DNA from: Ecdyonurus torrentis
Taxonomy: Eukaryota; Arthropoda; Insecta; Ephemeroptera; Heptageniidae
Assembly (NCBI GenBank): GCA_949318235.1
Contig: OX439133.1
Span: 13,570,146-13,634,145 of the forward strand
Direction of reading: 5' to 3'
Length of the DNA: 64,000 nucleotides
Below the pieces are notes generated by a model. It was not told the DNA's origin, searched no databases, and was given only the letters and a program-made list of their open reading frames with translations. This document shows, piece after piece, positions 40,801 through 48,600 of this stretch (position 1 is the first letter of the stretch; each line of letters opens with the position of its first letter). Made by a program: the position numbers and the translations under genes.

Positions 40801-41344
40801 AAACTTTGCACAGTGATACATAAGGATAAGGTATCTTGCAAAATGTAAAAAATTTGTGGGGTCACCATACTAAATTTAAATTATGATTAGCCCGATTATA
40901 AGAGCTCATGTTAATTTCAATAATAATTTTCTCTCTTATTTGATGGTCACGGGTTCTGAAAATTTTATCATAGGTAGCTGTTACTATTAACTTTCAAATG
41001 GCATCATAAAGTTTTTAGATTATCTTTTTAGATTTTGAGATACTAGGCATCTGAATACAACACTTAAACATTAAGCTATACCAAACAGAAAACACAATCA
41101 AATATTCAATTTATTTCATTTTGAAGATAACATGCAAATGTAAAAATTCAAATTTTAGCTCTCACAACACAATACCTTCAATAATTATAATTGTTATAAA
41201 TTAATTTCTTTATTTTTTTTTGTTCAGGTTGTAGAACTAGACCTTGCTACAGTGGTACCTTCTGTAAGTGGACCTAAGAGACCTCACGACAGAGTCTCAG
41301 TTAGTGAGATGAAACAGGACTTCATGAGTTGTCTCACCAACAAA
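28444..41344 (+). CDS. IRP1: Cytosolic aconitase / iron regulatory protein 1, N-terminal 399 residues (3' part missing)
   Basis: Ten exons with GT-AG borders and compatible phases give a continuous 399-residue frame. It aligns along its whole length with the first ~396 residues of animal IRP1/ACO1. Recognisable blocks are the ILQDFTGVP segment at the exon 3/4 joint (87-95), VIDHS with Asp128-His129, the [19 protein letters not shown] block in exon 6, DSH at 208-210 (substrate pocket), and [13 protein letters not shown] in exon 8. The family interconverts citrate and isocitrate in the cytosol with a [4Fe-4S] cluster; without the cluster it binds iron-responsive elements in mRNA. The three cluster cysteines lie in the second half of the protein. 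I found no exon for that half between 41,345 and 64,000. It must lie downstream beyond a very long intron, or the gene is broken. All ten exons are intact, which favours a live gene. Confidence 0.94.
28451..29169 (+). other. IRP1 intron 1
   Basis: AT-rich; I see no repeat element or gene in it. Confidence 0.6.
29170..29259 (+). CDS. IRP1: IRP1 exon 2
   Basis: Acceptor TTTTTTTAG, donor GTAAGT. It encodes the N-terminal segment [22 protein letters not shown], typical of the start of animal IRP1 (residues 3-32). Confidence 0.92.
29451..29571. mobile_element. Small palindromic MITE in IRP1 intron 2
   Basis: CAGTAAGCTGCAAC and CTAGTTAA..CTTAGTTAC pair with GTAACTACGGGTTAACTAG and GTTGCAGCTTAC; a T run lies in the loop. 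Confidence 0.8.
29666..29907. mobile_element. Palindromic MITE in IRP1 intron 2
   Basis: CGTTTATTTGACTT.TCTAG and GGATAAGCAAGCCC on the left pair with GGGCTTGCTTATCC and CTAGA..AAGTCAAATAAACG on the right. The centre is relatively GC-rich. Confidence 0.85.
29998..30167 (+). CDS. IRP1: IRP1 exon 3
   Basis: Acceptor TTGTCAG, donor GTATGC. It encodes [13 protein letters not shown]...RNCDNF through FKPARVILQ, the first conserved aconitase block (residues 33-89). It starts in phase 1 and ends in phase 0. Confidence 0.96.
30284..30601. mobile_element. MITE family G, copy 2, interrupted
   Basis: Ends AACAACTTTTTTGAGGC / GCCTCAAAACAGTTGTT; split by a TA-flanked element at 30358-30539. IRP1 intron 3. 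Confidence 0.88.
30358..30539. mobile_element. Tc1/mariner-like MITE nested in family G
   Basis: 182 bp with inverted ends CAGTCAACC / GGTTGACTG flanked by TA (30356-30357, 30540-30541). The right side repeats CAATTTCACCCCGCACTT. Confidence 0.88.
30871..31167 (+). mobile_element. Family U element, copy 1
   Basis: Starts GCCTCTTCAGTCTG and ends AGGACTGAAAGGGTT (inverted ends); internal TTTTGAGCATTCTAGAGTAG. IRP1 intron 3. Confidence 0.75.
31285..31430 (+). CDS. IRP1: IRP1 exon 4
   Basis: Acceptor TTGTGTCCAG, donor GTAAGT. It encodes [21 protein letters not shown] and [14 protein letters not shown]. Asp128-His129 correspond to conserved active-site-region residues of aconitases. Confidence 0.97.
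31464..31528 (+). pseudogene. U6: Truncated U6 snRNA retropseudogene
   Basis: About 65 bases match the 5' part of U6 spliceosomal RNA, from the 5' stem (degenerate: TACTCTCACTCGGCAG) through an apparently exact central core that includes ACGATACAGAGAAGATTAGC. The match stops after GGCCCCT and runs straight into an A-rich tail (31529-31558). The 3' half of U6 and its T-terminator are absent. This is a retroposed, 3'-truncated copy in IRP1 intron 4, not a working gene. Confidence 0.88.
31700..32024 (-). mobile_element. MITE family B, copy in IRP1 intron 4
   Basis: Reverse orientation, TTAAAGGCATAG to CAACCTTTAA, with ATGACGTCAGAAACATGC inside. Confidence 0.85.
32063..32132 (+). CDS. IRP1: IRP1 exon 5
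   Basis: Acceptor TGTGTTGTAG, donor GTATGT. The 70-base exon encodes [21 protein letters not shown] (residues 138-161), closely matching the family between the VIDHS and PPGSG blocks. Confidence 0.95.
32381..32523. mobile_element. MITE family F, copy 2
   Basis: GATGTTTGTAAACCCTGTTC start, AACAGGATTTATGAACATCA end; enlarged by A and T runs. IRP1 intron 5. Confidence 0.75.
32778..32945. mobile_element. Family I element, partial
   Basis: Shares CACATAGATAGATTA, GTAGAGAAAATATTCTA and CCAGGCC with 38800-39086. Confidence 0.65.
33000..33242. mobile_element. Fold-back element family H, copy 1
   Basis: Arms AAAGGATAGAATTACCAGC and GCTGGTAATTCTATCCTTTT continue inward (CTACTGTGGTAAG..., CACGTGAGACCTC) to a short AT centre. 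IRP1 intron 5. Confidence 0.88.
33358..33550 (+). CDS. IRP1: IRP1 exon 6
   Basis: Acceptor TATTATTTCAG, donor GTAGGA. It encodes [29 protein letters not shown] and [19 protein letters not shown] (residues 162-225). DSH at 208-210 belongs to the substrate-binding site of the family. It is the most conserved and GC-richest exon here. Confidence 0.97.
33787..34015 (-). mobile_element. Family U element, partial reverse copy
   Basis: TCTAGAATGCTCAAAACAGC and ATGTCTCTTTTGTC match copies at 30871 and 42303. IRP1 intron 6. Confidence 0.65.
34393..34757. mobile_element. Outer element of a nested MITE stack
   Basis: Outer arms TGACGGATTAATAAC...CTGATGTC / GACATCAG...TAAATCCGTCA. Inside sit a family P copy (34432-34603) and a second small palindrome (34616-34712, ATAACTTGACTGTGATTGG with its inverse). 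Confidence 0.75.
34432..34603. mobile_element. MITE family P, copy 2 (nested)
   Basis: Same ends and arms as 12358-12527, 172 bp, within the nested stack 34393-34757 in IRP1 intron 6. Confidence 0.9.
34772..34907. mobile_element. MITE family F, copy 3
   Basis: AGTGTTGTTCGTAAACCCTG start followed by a T run; right end AAAACATGGTTTTGAAGCAG, decayed. Confidence 0.7.
35270..35805. mobile_element. Composite fold-back element related to family H
   Basis: Outer arms AAAAGGATAGGAGAAACCAA / TTGGTTTCTCCTATCCTTTT. Inside are two more inverted pairs: GCTGAAGGTAACGTAAGGCA with its inverse at 35528-35548, and ATGGCACAGCTTACACAAAT with ATTTGTGTAACCTGTGCCAT. IRP1 intron 6. Confidence 0.85.
35867..35997 (+). 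CDS. IRP1: IRP1 exon 7
   Basis: Acceptor TATGTTTGTAG, donor GTAAGT. It encodes [21 protein letters not shown] and [11 protein letters not shown] (residues 226-269), a conserved aconitase block. Confidence 0.96.
36240..36308 (-). mobile_element. MITE family A, short fragment
   Basis: About 65 bases of the TTTTGC.AGTTTTAAAAATAC and TTTTGAGAGC blocks, in IRP1 intron 7. Confidence 0.6.
36600..36720 (+). mobile_element. Non-LTR retrotransposon 3' tail
   Basis: GTGTAAGAGTGGGCCAGACA, CTCGCCCTTTCAAAA and AATAAAGACCATTATTTATT are shared with 63785-63893, both ending in (ATTT)n. Confidence 0.75.
36716..37100 (+). mobile_element. LINE fragment (C-terminal end of reverse transcriptase ORF plus 3' tail)
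   Basis: A 97-codon frame (36743-37036) has the [18 protein letters not shown] motif followed by a basic segment and VCQDRKLWR, the usual C-terminal tail of arthropod non-LTR reverse transcriptases. The tail ends with TATTTATTTATTT. Heavily 5'-truncated; IRP1 intron 7. Confidence 0.75.
37166..37337 (+). CDS. IRP1: IRP1 exon 8
   Basis: Acceptor ATGTTTACAG, donor GTAAGT. It encodes [37 protein letters not shown] and FFPVD (residues 270-326), strongly conserved in IRP1. Confidence 0.97.
37420..37541. mobile_element. MITE family G, diverged copy
   Basis: GAACTGTTTTGAGACTGGCT start and CATTCAGCCTCAAAACATTT end. IRP1 intron 8. Confidence 0.7.
37635..38790. mobile_element. Fold-back element family H, 1.16 kb copy
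   Basis: GTTAGGATCAATAATA then GATAGAATTACCAGCAAGG at the left and CTAGTAATTCTATCC at the right. The arms pair again further in (CATATGTTGATAATGTC, ACCATGTTGTTTTTATTAGC), enclosing a ~650 bp unpaired core with no frame I recognise. IRP1 intron 8. Confidence 0.8.
38800..39086. mobile_element. Family I element, palindromic
   Basis: Arms AGATTTGATAGAAAACCACA / TGTGGTTTTCTATCAAATCT continue through GGGAGATAGTATGAGCTTA and AGGTAGAGAAAATATTCTA to the centre. IRP1 intron 8. Confidence 0.88.
39426..39526 (+). CDS. IRP1: IRP1 exon 9
   Basis: Acceptor TGTTCTTTCAG, donor GTATGA. It encodes a variable segment with [20 protein letters not shown] (residues 327-360), matching the MFRDF.DPSQDP.FTQ region of the family. 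Confidence 0.93.
40057..40708. mobile_element. Inverted-repeat element with a nested MITE
   Basis: Outer arms of about 90 bp (AACATGAGATAGGACTATTA ... AATAATAGTCCCATCTCATG), interrupted by the element at 40332-40576. IRP1 intron 9. Confidence 0.78.
40332..40576. mobile_element. Nested MITE (245 bp)
   Basis: Inverted ends TATAGTCAAGTTCAGCAGCT and AGCTGCTGAACTTGAGTATA, followed by TGTG..CACAGGCTCCT and its inverse. TA at both ends. Confidence 0.9.
40745..41075 (+). repeat. Dispersed repeat family R, copy 3
   Basis: Forward orientation, in IRP1 intron 9 just before exon 10. Same blocks as the other two copies; no inverted ends seen, so the type is unknown. Confidence 0.8.
41228..41344 (+). CDS. 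IRP1: IRP1 exon 10 (last one found)
   Basis: Acceptor TTTTTGTTCAG, donor GTAAGT at 41345. It encodes [33 protein letters not shown] (residues 361-399). The following exon, expected to encode the GFKGFQ...SCTN region, was not found in the rest of the window. Confidence 0.96.
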
Positions 41345-41595
41345 GTAAGTACCAGTTATCCATGCATAGTTATACATACATAGTGCATACTGTATGATAT
41401 CAAAGTTACTTACCTTACAATAGGCCTAAATATTAAGGAAAAATCAACTATGTATACAAATCTTTTTATTATTAATGTTATACATAATTATTATATTTCG
41501 ACAACCTATAAAAATTGGTGTTCCAATTGTAGGCCATAGATTATAGATGCTCACTCATTTAAAGGCATAGAACACCTTGAACAAAAAAATTTGAG

Positions 41596-41832
41596 CACTT
41601 AATAACATGGGCCAGTTTAGGAAAATGACTCATTTTGCCAGTTTAAAAATACTTCACAATATTTTTGAGAGCATTGATGCTGTTAACAGGTTAAATTAGT
41701 GTTTCAAGTATGCGAGAAAAATAATAATAACCATAAACTTTGTATTATGCTGAGCAATGTTAGTCATTGCCCTAGAAGAGCATCGATAAGTATTCAGAAT
41801 GACGTCATGCGAATATACCATTATACCCTGTA
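41596..41832 (-). mobile_element. MITE family A, 5'-truncated copy
   Basis: Reverse orientation, from AATAACATGGGCC through AATGACGTCATGCG to a decayed ACCCTGTA end. Confidence 0.8.
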
Positions 41833-42302
41833 ATAAGGATAACTTACAGTGTTTATTTTCCCTATGCTGAACTGAAACAAATTGTACTTTCAATCTGTTT
41901 TCTGTCATACAATGTAGAGCTAAAGACTTCTTCTTCTTCTTCTTTTTTTTTTTTTTATTTGTTATGAAACTTCCGAAAGTTACACCTATACGGCCTATAC
42001 CCATAATTTGGAACTATTGCTGCGATCACTCCCATGTGAACCCAATTTTTGTCTTTCTTTATCCTCATTCTATGGCAGATAGTAGTAGAAGTCTGATACT
42101 CAGGACAAATCTTACCCGGTGATGTAACAATTTAATATTTAGTCACCACCGTTAGCAACATTCATCATGAGGATGTGGACATACATACACGTAGAGCTAG
42201 AGATCAAGGATAGAATACCCTTGTGTTTATATAGCGGATCAATCACAGATGTATTACATTATTATATTATTGAATATTATACAATTATTGCTAACTATAC
42301 TA

Positions 42303-42682
42303 TCCTCTTCAGTCCCAATATACAATGAGTTGTACATAAAAAACCTGACAAAAAATCTTTAAACGATCGAAAAAAATAGAGATAAAAATATGTGGATTGT
42401 TTCAGAAAAAAAGACACTAAAATTTCACGTTTTTTAGAGCTATTTTGAGCAATCTAGAGTGAGTAGGGGGTCCGTGAAAGTAAAAAAAAAAAAAATAAAT
42501 AAAAAAATAAAAAAAAATAAAATAAAATTAAAAAAAAAAAAATAATAATAATAATAAATAAATATAAAAATCAAATAAATCGACAAGAGGCAAATTTTTG
42601 TCATTTTGCGAGCCGCACAAAAACGTGGTTAAAAATTACGACAGTGAAATATCGTTTAAAAGTGTCTAGGACTGAAGAGGCT
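42303..42682 (+). mobile_element. Family U element, copy 3
   Basis: Inverted ends CCTCTTCAGTCC / AGGACTGAAGAGG with TTTTGAGCAATCTAGAGTGA inside; the centre has expanded into A-rich simple repeat. Confidence 0.8.
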
Positions 42683-43142
42683 ATATGGAAAGAAGCAAAA
42701 TACATGATAAAATATGAAACACCAAAAAAACAATCAACACCTAAAAGTTTTACATACCGTTAGTTGTAATTTTTATTGTAGAAAAAAAAAAAAAAAAAAA
42801 AAAAAAAAAGCGCTATAACTATAGATTTACAATGCAAAAGGAATGCGGTCAATTAGCTACCACTACCAGAAACCCTCATTCATAATATTAATAGCCCTCA
42901 ATGGCCATGCTTACACAAGTAGTTGCACATTTATTTCAAATGCATTTTTTATTATTACCTATTATTACCAGTATCTATTTTTAGTTTTAGTTAGTATCTA
43001 TTTCTGTTTATCAGTTTTTTTTCCCTAAACATTTCTTGCTGTTTCCAATAAAGAATACAGGCAGCTTTTAATCAGAACTGATAGGAAATTTTCTTTCTTT
43101 CTTTCTTTTCTTTTTTTTTTTTTACCACTGCTCAAACACATT

Positions 43143-43253
43143 AGTGTTGTTCGTAACCCCTGTTTTCTTGCACCAAAAAATGCGCATTCCATTTGATTAA
43201 CCATAGCCAATTGTCACTTTAGTAGCAGAAAACAGGGTTTACGAACAGCATTA
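43143..43253. mobile_element. MITE family F, copy 4
   Basis: 111 bp with clear inverted ends TGTTGTTCGTAACCCCTGTT / AACAGGGTTTACGAACAGCA. Confidence 0.9.
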
Positions 43254-43519
43254 ATTAAAAAAATCTTCTAGATGTTGTTATTGTTTGTAGTATTGTTGCA
43301 ATGGAGAGGTTAGGGGGGAATTATATAACCCAGTGACGAATTTATAATATCATTTGACATCGTCAACCGGGTAAATAACTCTAGCCCAGTCCACTCTGTC
43401 TTTCTCTAGTGTGAGCTGTCTTGTTTGCAATAGTATTTCAACCTATAACAAAAGTACAAAATAGAATTTATAATTATTTTCATAATGGTAGCAACATGTA
43501 CAATTTGGTCATTAAGCAT

Positions 43520-43632
43520 TAATGTTGTTCGTAAATCCTGTTCTTTGCTCCTAAAATGACGATCAGCTATGGTTAATCAAATGGAATGCGCATTTTTTGG
43601 TGCAAGAGAACAGGGTTTACAAACAGCATTAT
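43520..43632. mobile_element. MITE family F, copy 5
   Basis: Inverted orientation relative to copy 4; ends TGTTGTTCGTAAATCCTGTT / AACAGGGTTTACAAACAGCA. Confidence 0.9.
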
Positions 43633-43981
43633 TATAAAAAATATTAATAATGTTTTTTTTTTTTTTTTTAAATATAAATAAATTGCATAAAAACTTCAGC
43701 AAATTTACAGAAAATTATAAATCAGAAAATTTTCACAAAAATGAAAAAAAAAAAAAAAAAAAAAAAAATCTCAACTCGACAAAATGTCACAGAGTTTTAT
43801 AAACATAAATACTTCTATCCCCAGCATTACCATCTGGGTACACCCAAGCATACATCGGGCAGTGATAATGGTAACCCATCTTACATATAAAAAGTAGTAC
43901 GTATGTTATAGCCCCTTACTACTTATCAAGCAAACAATTACTGTTCTATGTTGTCCTCAGTATAGATGCAAGCCGTGGTAA

Positions 43982-44050
43982 GCTAACACTTACAATAAGG
44001 TACCTGACTTCCATAATTACACATCAATGTACCAAGTTGTAAGTGTAAGC
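43982..44050. other. Small hairpin
   Basis: AACACTTACAA and AGGTAC near 43982 pair with GTACC and TTGTAAGTGT near 44050. It could be a short inverted repeat, a MITE remnant or a small-RNA hairpin. Confidence 0.3.
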
Positions 44051-44107
44051 ACCATCCACCTTCTTCAGACTAATTATTGGTTGAAACTGCTCTTTTTTTA
44101 GATCAGT

Positions 44108-45270
44108 TGCCGCCAATGGTGGCACACGTTACTTTGTGAGCGCCTATTCTGATCGTTTATTATTTACCTTGACTCAGGTGTCATGCACCAATATTATGTT
44201 TATCTCACATAAATATAATACTGAAGTTATCCAAAACTTGGAGAAATGTACAATTACTTCTTTAGTTTTTTGTTACTTAGCTGTATTTCTTTACGTAATT
44301 GCAATTAAAACAATGGCCTGCTTTGATCAGAACAGGTTACCACCAGCGTATATTTTTATAACCTTGAATACGCGAGAGACACGGTCAAGGCAATCTTAAC
44401 TCAGAGCAATGTGGCAACCGAGCGTCTAGGACGCTTGGCAACACTGCTCTAGTTGTCGTCTCCGCTTGCCCATGACCTTGACACGTGTCCTCCAATTTCC
44501 AAGGTTACAGAATATTTTCGACTTCTGAAAAACACACTATTTTTATGTTAATAATATTTCTTATTATTCTAAGGGTAGGGTAATCAGATCATTACAACAA
44601 TGAGATATTTAATTAGACATAAAAGATTATGATTTTTATTTAGTTATTATGAGGTAGACATGGTTAAATACATTTTTCATCTTATTATCCAAAGGCAATT
44701 TACTTATTACTGGTATTTTAATAATTGTTTATTTTATTAATTAGATTTAACACTCAATTCACTTAATTTTAAGGCTCTCCTGCCCTATTACTTCCTAAAC
44801 ACGAGGGGGTGAGATAATAATGGCGGTATGCATCAGCCAGTAATCTTACAATGCTCCCTCACCACCTCGGCACGTCTATACTTATCAATTTCCCCGAATG
44901 TCCAGTTATCACGGCAAGGTTCATCAACATCAGGGCGTTACGAGCTTGTATTGTTCTTTAAACCCGGAGCGCTTATACGTACATTTGCTCCTACAAATGT
45001 TTTTCCAATTGAGATGGGCTGCGTGTGCCGGCAGGCAGAGCAAGCGACTGGTCTCGGCTATGGCGCATTCACGACTAACTTTGCTCGCACTCGGCCTCCC
45101 ATGCTTTGATTTGATTGGCTCCGCTCTACCCCCCGCGCCAGCGCCACTGCCATGCCGACACTCGGCTTCCCGACAAACTCCTGACGCCTTGATGTTGAAC
45201 TTGCCTACTAATATTACTAAAATAACCCCCAAAATCTTACATATTACTTCTGAGACAATATTTTGTCACA
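44108..45270 (-). repeat. 3' LTR of the retrotransposon (left-hand copy)
   Basis: Partner of 52947-54109 at a constant offset of 8,839 bases with no length change. Flanked on the left by the CAGT target duplication. Confidence 0.96.
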
Positions 45271-45284
45271 TACCCTTCCCTTAG
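45271..45284 (-). other. Polypurine tract
   Basis: In element sense AAGGGAAGGG lies two bases before the 3' LTR, as needed for plus-strand priming. Confidence 0.85.
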
Positions 45285-45539
45285 AAAGCAAAACAAAAAA
45301 AAATAGGAAAAAAAAAAAAAAAAATTAAAATAGTTCCCTCTTATGATAACATGATTACACATAATGCAACTATAAGTACCTGATAATGAATGTGAAGCTA
45401 TACCAGTATAAAAGATCAATTTAACATACAAGCAAAATTAAAATATAAAATACAATTATACATGATTTTAAACATACACACCAAATATAACAAAATCCCC
45501 ATCAGTACCAAAAGATATTGAAAAAAGGGAGTTTGCAAA

Positions 45540-45574
<35 letters not shown>

Positions 45575-45604
45575 CCTTTTGCATACCTGCCATATTCCTA
45601 TCCT
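45285..45604 (-). other. Retrotransposon region between pol and the 3' LTR
   Basis: About 320 AT-rich bases with a 32-base T run (about 45543-45574). No env-like frame. Confidence 0.7.
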
Positions 45605-48600
45605 CTAATACATCACGAAATCATTATATTTAGTCGGTATTTTGCGCGGTCTTCCATGAGAAGTTTGAGGTAACTCAGTCTGCTGTTGCTGATTAGTTTG
45701 TTCTTCTGTTTCTCCTTCATCCTCTGAGCTTGCTGATTCATTGGACCCCGCCTCATTTTCTTGCTGGTTAGTATTTCTAGCCCACTGTGGCTGGAAGAAG
45801 TACGGCTTCAGTTGATCTGCATTCCTTACACCCATCGGTGTACCCATCCTGTCCCTAAGCTCAAAGGTGTTCTCTTGAATTTGACGCGAAATTACAAAGG
45901 GACCCTCATATGAAGGTAATAATGACGCGACAATTCCTTTGTCGGCGGAGCTTATACGGACAACCTTCCGTAGTACCTCATCACCCACCTCAAAGGTCAT
46001 TTCCCTACGGCCTTTATTGTACTGTTGCCTCTGTGCCTGATGTGCTTTAGCAATATTCTCATTAGCTCTGTTGCATATTTGCTCATGCTCCTGGAACATG
46101 GCTTGTAATTGCTCCACTCGCACTTCAATTTCTGTTTTACGCGAACCATCTGCCTTAAACAGTGGATCGAGTTCCCGAGTAACGTCAAACGGACTATTTA
46201 ACTCTTGGCCAAATGTTAACTTGGCTGGCGAGAAACCGGTGGTTTCGTTAACTGCTGTTCGTAAGGCAAAAGCTGCTACTTGTAGATGTTGATCCCACTC
46301 CTCGTGTTTGTTAATCATGGACTTAATCACTAGCTTAATATTCTTAATGGTCCGCTCCGCGGGATTTCCTTTTGGTCGGTATGGAGCAATGGTTTTGTGT
46401 GTAATTCCCATCACCTTACACGCTCGCTGCCATACAACGCTGATGAATTGTGATCCATTGTCTGAGCGCACTTTTTCCATGACTCCAAATCTACAGCAAT
46501 ACTCGACCAGTTTGTCTGCGCATTTTGCGGCCGTGGCGCTTTTCAACGGGTACACCTCAAAGTACTTGGTGAAATCATCGACCAGTACCAACACAAACTG
46601 ATTTCCTCTAGCAGTCTTGATGAGGGGACCAATCAGGTCGACAGACACGCATTGGTTCCTACGTCGTGCTATTGTAGAGTGCATAAACCCTTGAGGGGGT
46701 GAGTTGGACGCCTTAACTTGTTGACATACGTGACAACCTCTGATGAACTCTTTCACGTCTTTCTCCATGTTTTTCCATGAATACTGCCGTTTCAGTTTGT
46801 CGTATGTCTTCTTATGACCCAGATGTCCTGCCATCCTATGGTCGTGCATAGCTTGCAATGCTAGTTTTCTCATATGTTGGGGAACAACTATTAGCTCTAC
46901 GTCCTCTTCCCATGCAACTTTTATTACTCCTCTTCGATCTACGAAATATTGTTTCCTCCCTCGAATTTGATTATGTCTTGGTAAGGACTCCACAGCTTGC
47001 AACAACTGGAAGTCTCGCTGTTGGTGGTCCCTCCATTGGTACCACTTTGTCGGCCATGTCAGGTCCTCCACGGGATGCAAGGCCATGGCATACTCCATTT
47101 GTCTGATGGATCTCACAGTCGGCTCTTGTGGTAATCGCACTCCCAGTACGCGATGGTCATTTATGCTACAGCGATAGCACTCATGATTTGACCTCGGTTC
47201 CAGTTGTGGGTCAAACTTAACCGTCACGTGCACCGGAAATACTGCAGCTGCACTAATCTCGTCTTCCATAGGGAACAATGCACACAGGTGTGGTGCGGAC
47301 GAACCCCTGTCCTCTGCTGTCGGTTGCTCTTGTGCGTCCTCGAACTTCAAGCGATGAATGAACGGTGGATCCTTGATTGGAAACAGCTCATCTCGTGGTG
47401 AGCTATCCTCGTCGCTGGAGCTCTCTGCATCCACTGGTGCTCGTGATAAAGCATCCGCGACACACATCTTGGACCCTGGCCGATGTTTCACTGTCGCATT
47501 GAGCCCCATTAACCTCATTGCCCACCTCTTAACACGTCCTGTTGGGTCGCTCATGGTAAGCATACTTTGCAGAGCTGAGTGATCTGTGTAGATTGTGAAT
47601 TCTGAGTCGCCAGTGTAGCTCTTAAATTTCTCACAGCAATATACTACTGCCAGGCACTCCAACTCAGTCACGCAGTAGTTCTTCTCTGCTGGACGAAGTG
47701 TTCTACTTGCAAATGCCAATGGCCTCAGTCCCTCTTCGTGTTGTTGCATAATGACGCCACCCAAGCCCTCATATGACGCATCCGTATGAATAACAAATGG
47801 CTTCTCGAAGTCAGGTAAGGTTAAATTGGTCGTCTCGCACAGCGCTGCTTTCAACATCTTAAATGATTGTTCTTGGTCCGGGCCCCAATCCCATTTCTTT
47901 CCCTTTTTCAACAACTCGGTGATCCCCTTTGCCATTCCTGCAAAATTACTGATGTAACACCTAAAGAAATTCATCAGCCCAAGAAAGCGTTGTACGTCCT
48001 TGACCTTTCTTAACGCTGGGTAGTTGCGGATGGACTTCACTTTATCAGGATCAGGGTACATCCGTCCCCCCTCCACAACATTTCCCAACAACTTGATGGA
48101 AGTCGTCGCAATCTTCACTTTGTCTGGGTTAATGGTGAACCCTACTCTATATAACTTGCCGAGCACTGTGCTCAACGCGTCATAGTGTGACAGGACGTCT
48201 CTCGAAAATGTGACCACATCATCAATATACGTTTGGCAAAAGAGGTAATCTTCACCGAGGACGCGGTCCATGCAGTGCTGAAATGTGAAGGGAGCTCCCT
48301 TCAACCCAAAGCACATTCTGTTGTACTGTACACGCTTTGTATTTGGTAAGACGAGTGCGGTGAAGTGACGATGTTCTTTCTTGATCGCGATTTGATTAAA
48401 TCCTGCTTTTAAATCGAGTGACGAGAATATTTTAGCGGTACCAATATGACGGAAAATATCAGCTATCCGTGGAATAGTGTGGGGCGTGGCTTCCGTCACA
48501 GTATTGACAAAACGAAAATCCCCACATACTCTGTACTCCACGTCATCCTCGTCCTTTGTATGCCCGTCCTTGTTCATATCTGACGAGCTTAATTCTTCTT

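Larger units (their letters stand above)
41345..44107 (+). other. Putative IRP1 intron 10, first part
   Basis: Begins with donor GTAAGT after exon 10. It contains MITE copies (41596-41832, 42303-42682, 43143-43253, 43520-43632), A-rich low-complexity DNA (42480-42560, 42780-42808), and a moderately GC-richer unique stretch 43800-44100 with a hairpin. No exon resembling the second half of IRP1 is seen. Confidence 0.6.

Noticed and set aside
43960..43985. Possible IRP1 exon 11 (CTCAG acceptor followed by a short open stretch and a GTAAG)
   Set aside because: The encoded residues do not resemble the GFKGFQ segment expected after exon 10.
44136..45284. Open frames inside the left LTR (87-128 codons, both strands)
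   Set aside because: Present identically in the right LTR at an offset of 8,839; chance frames in LTR DNA.
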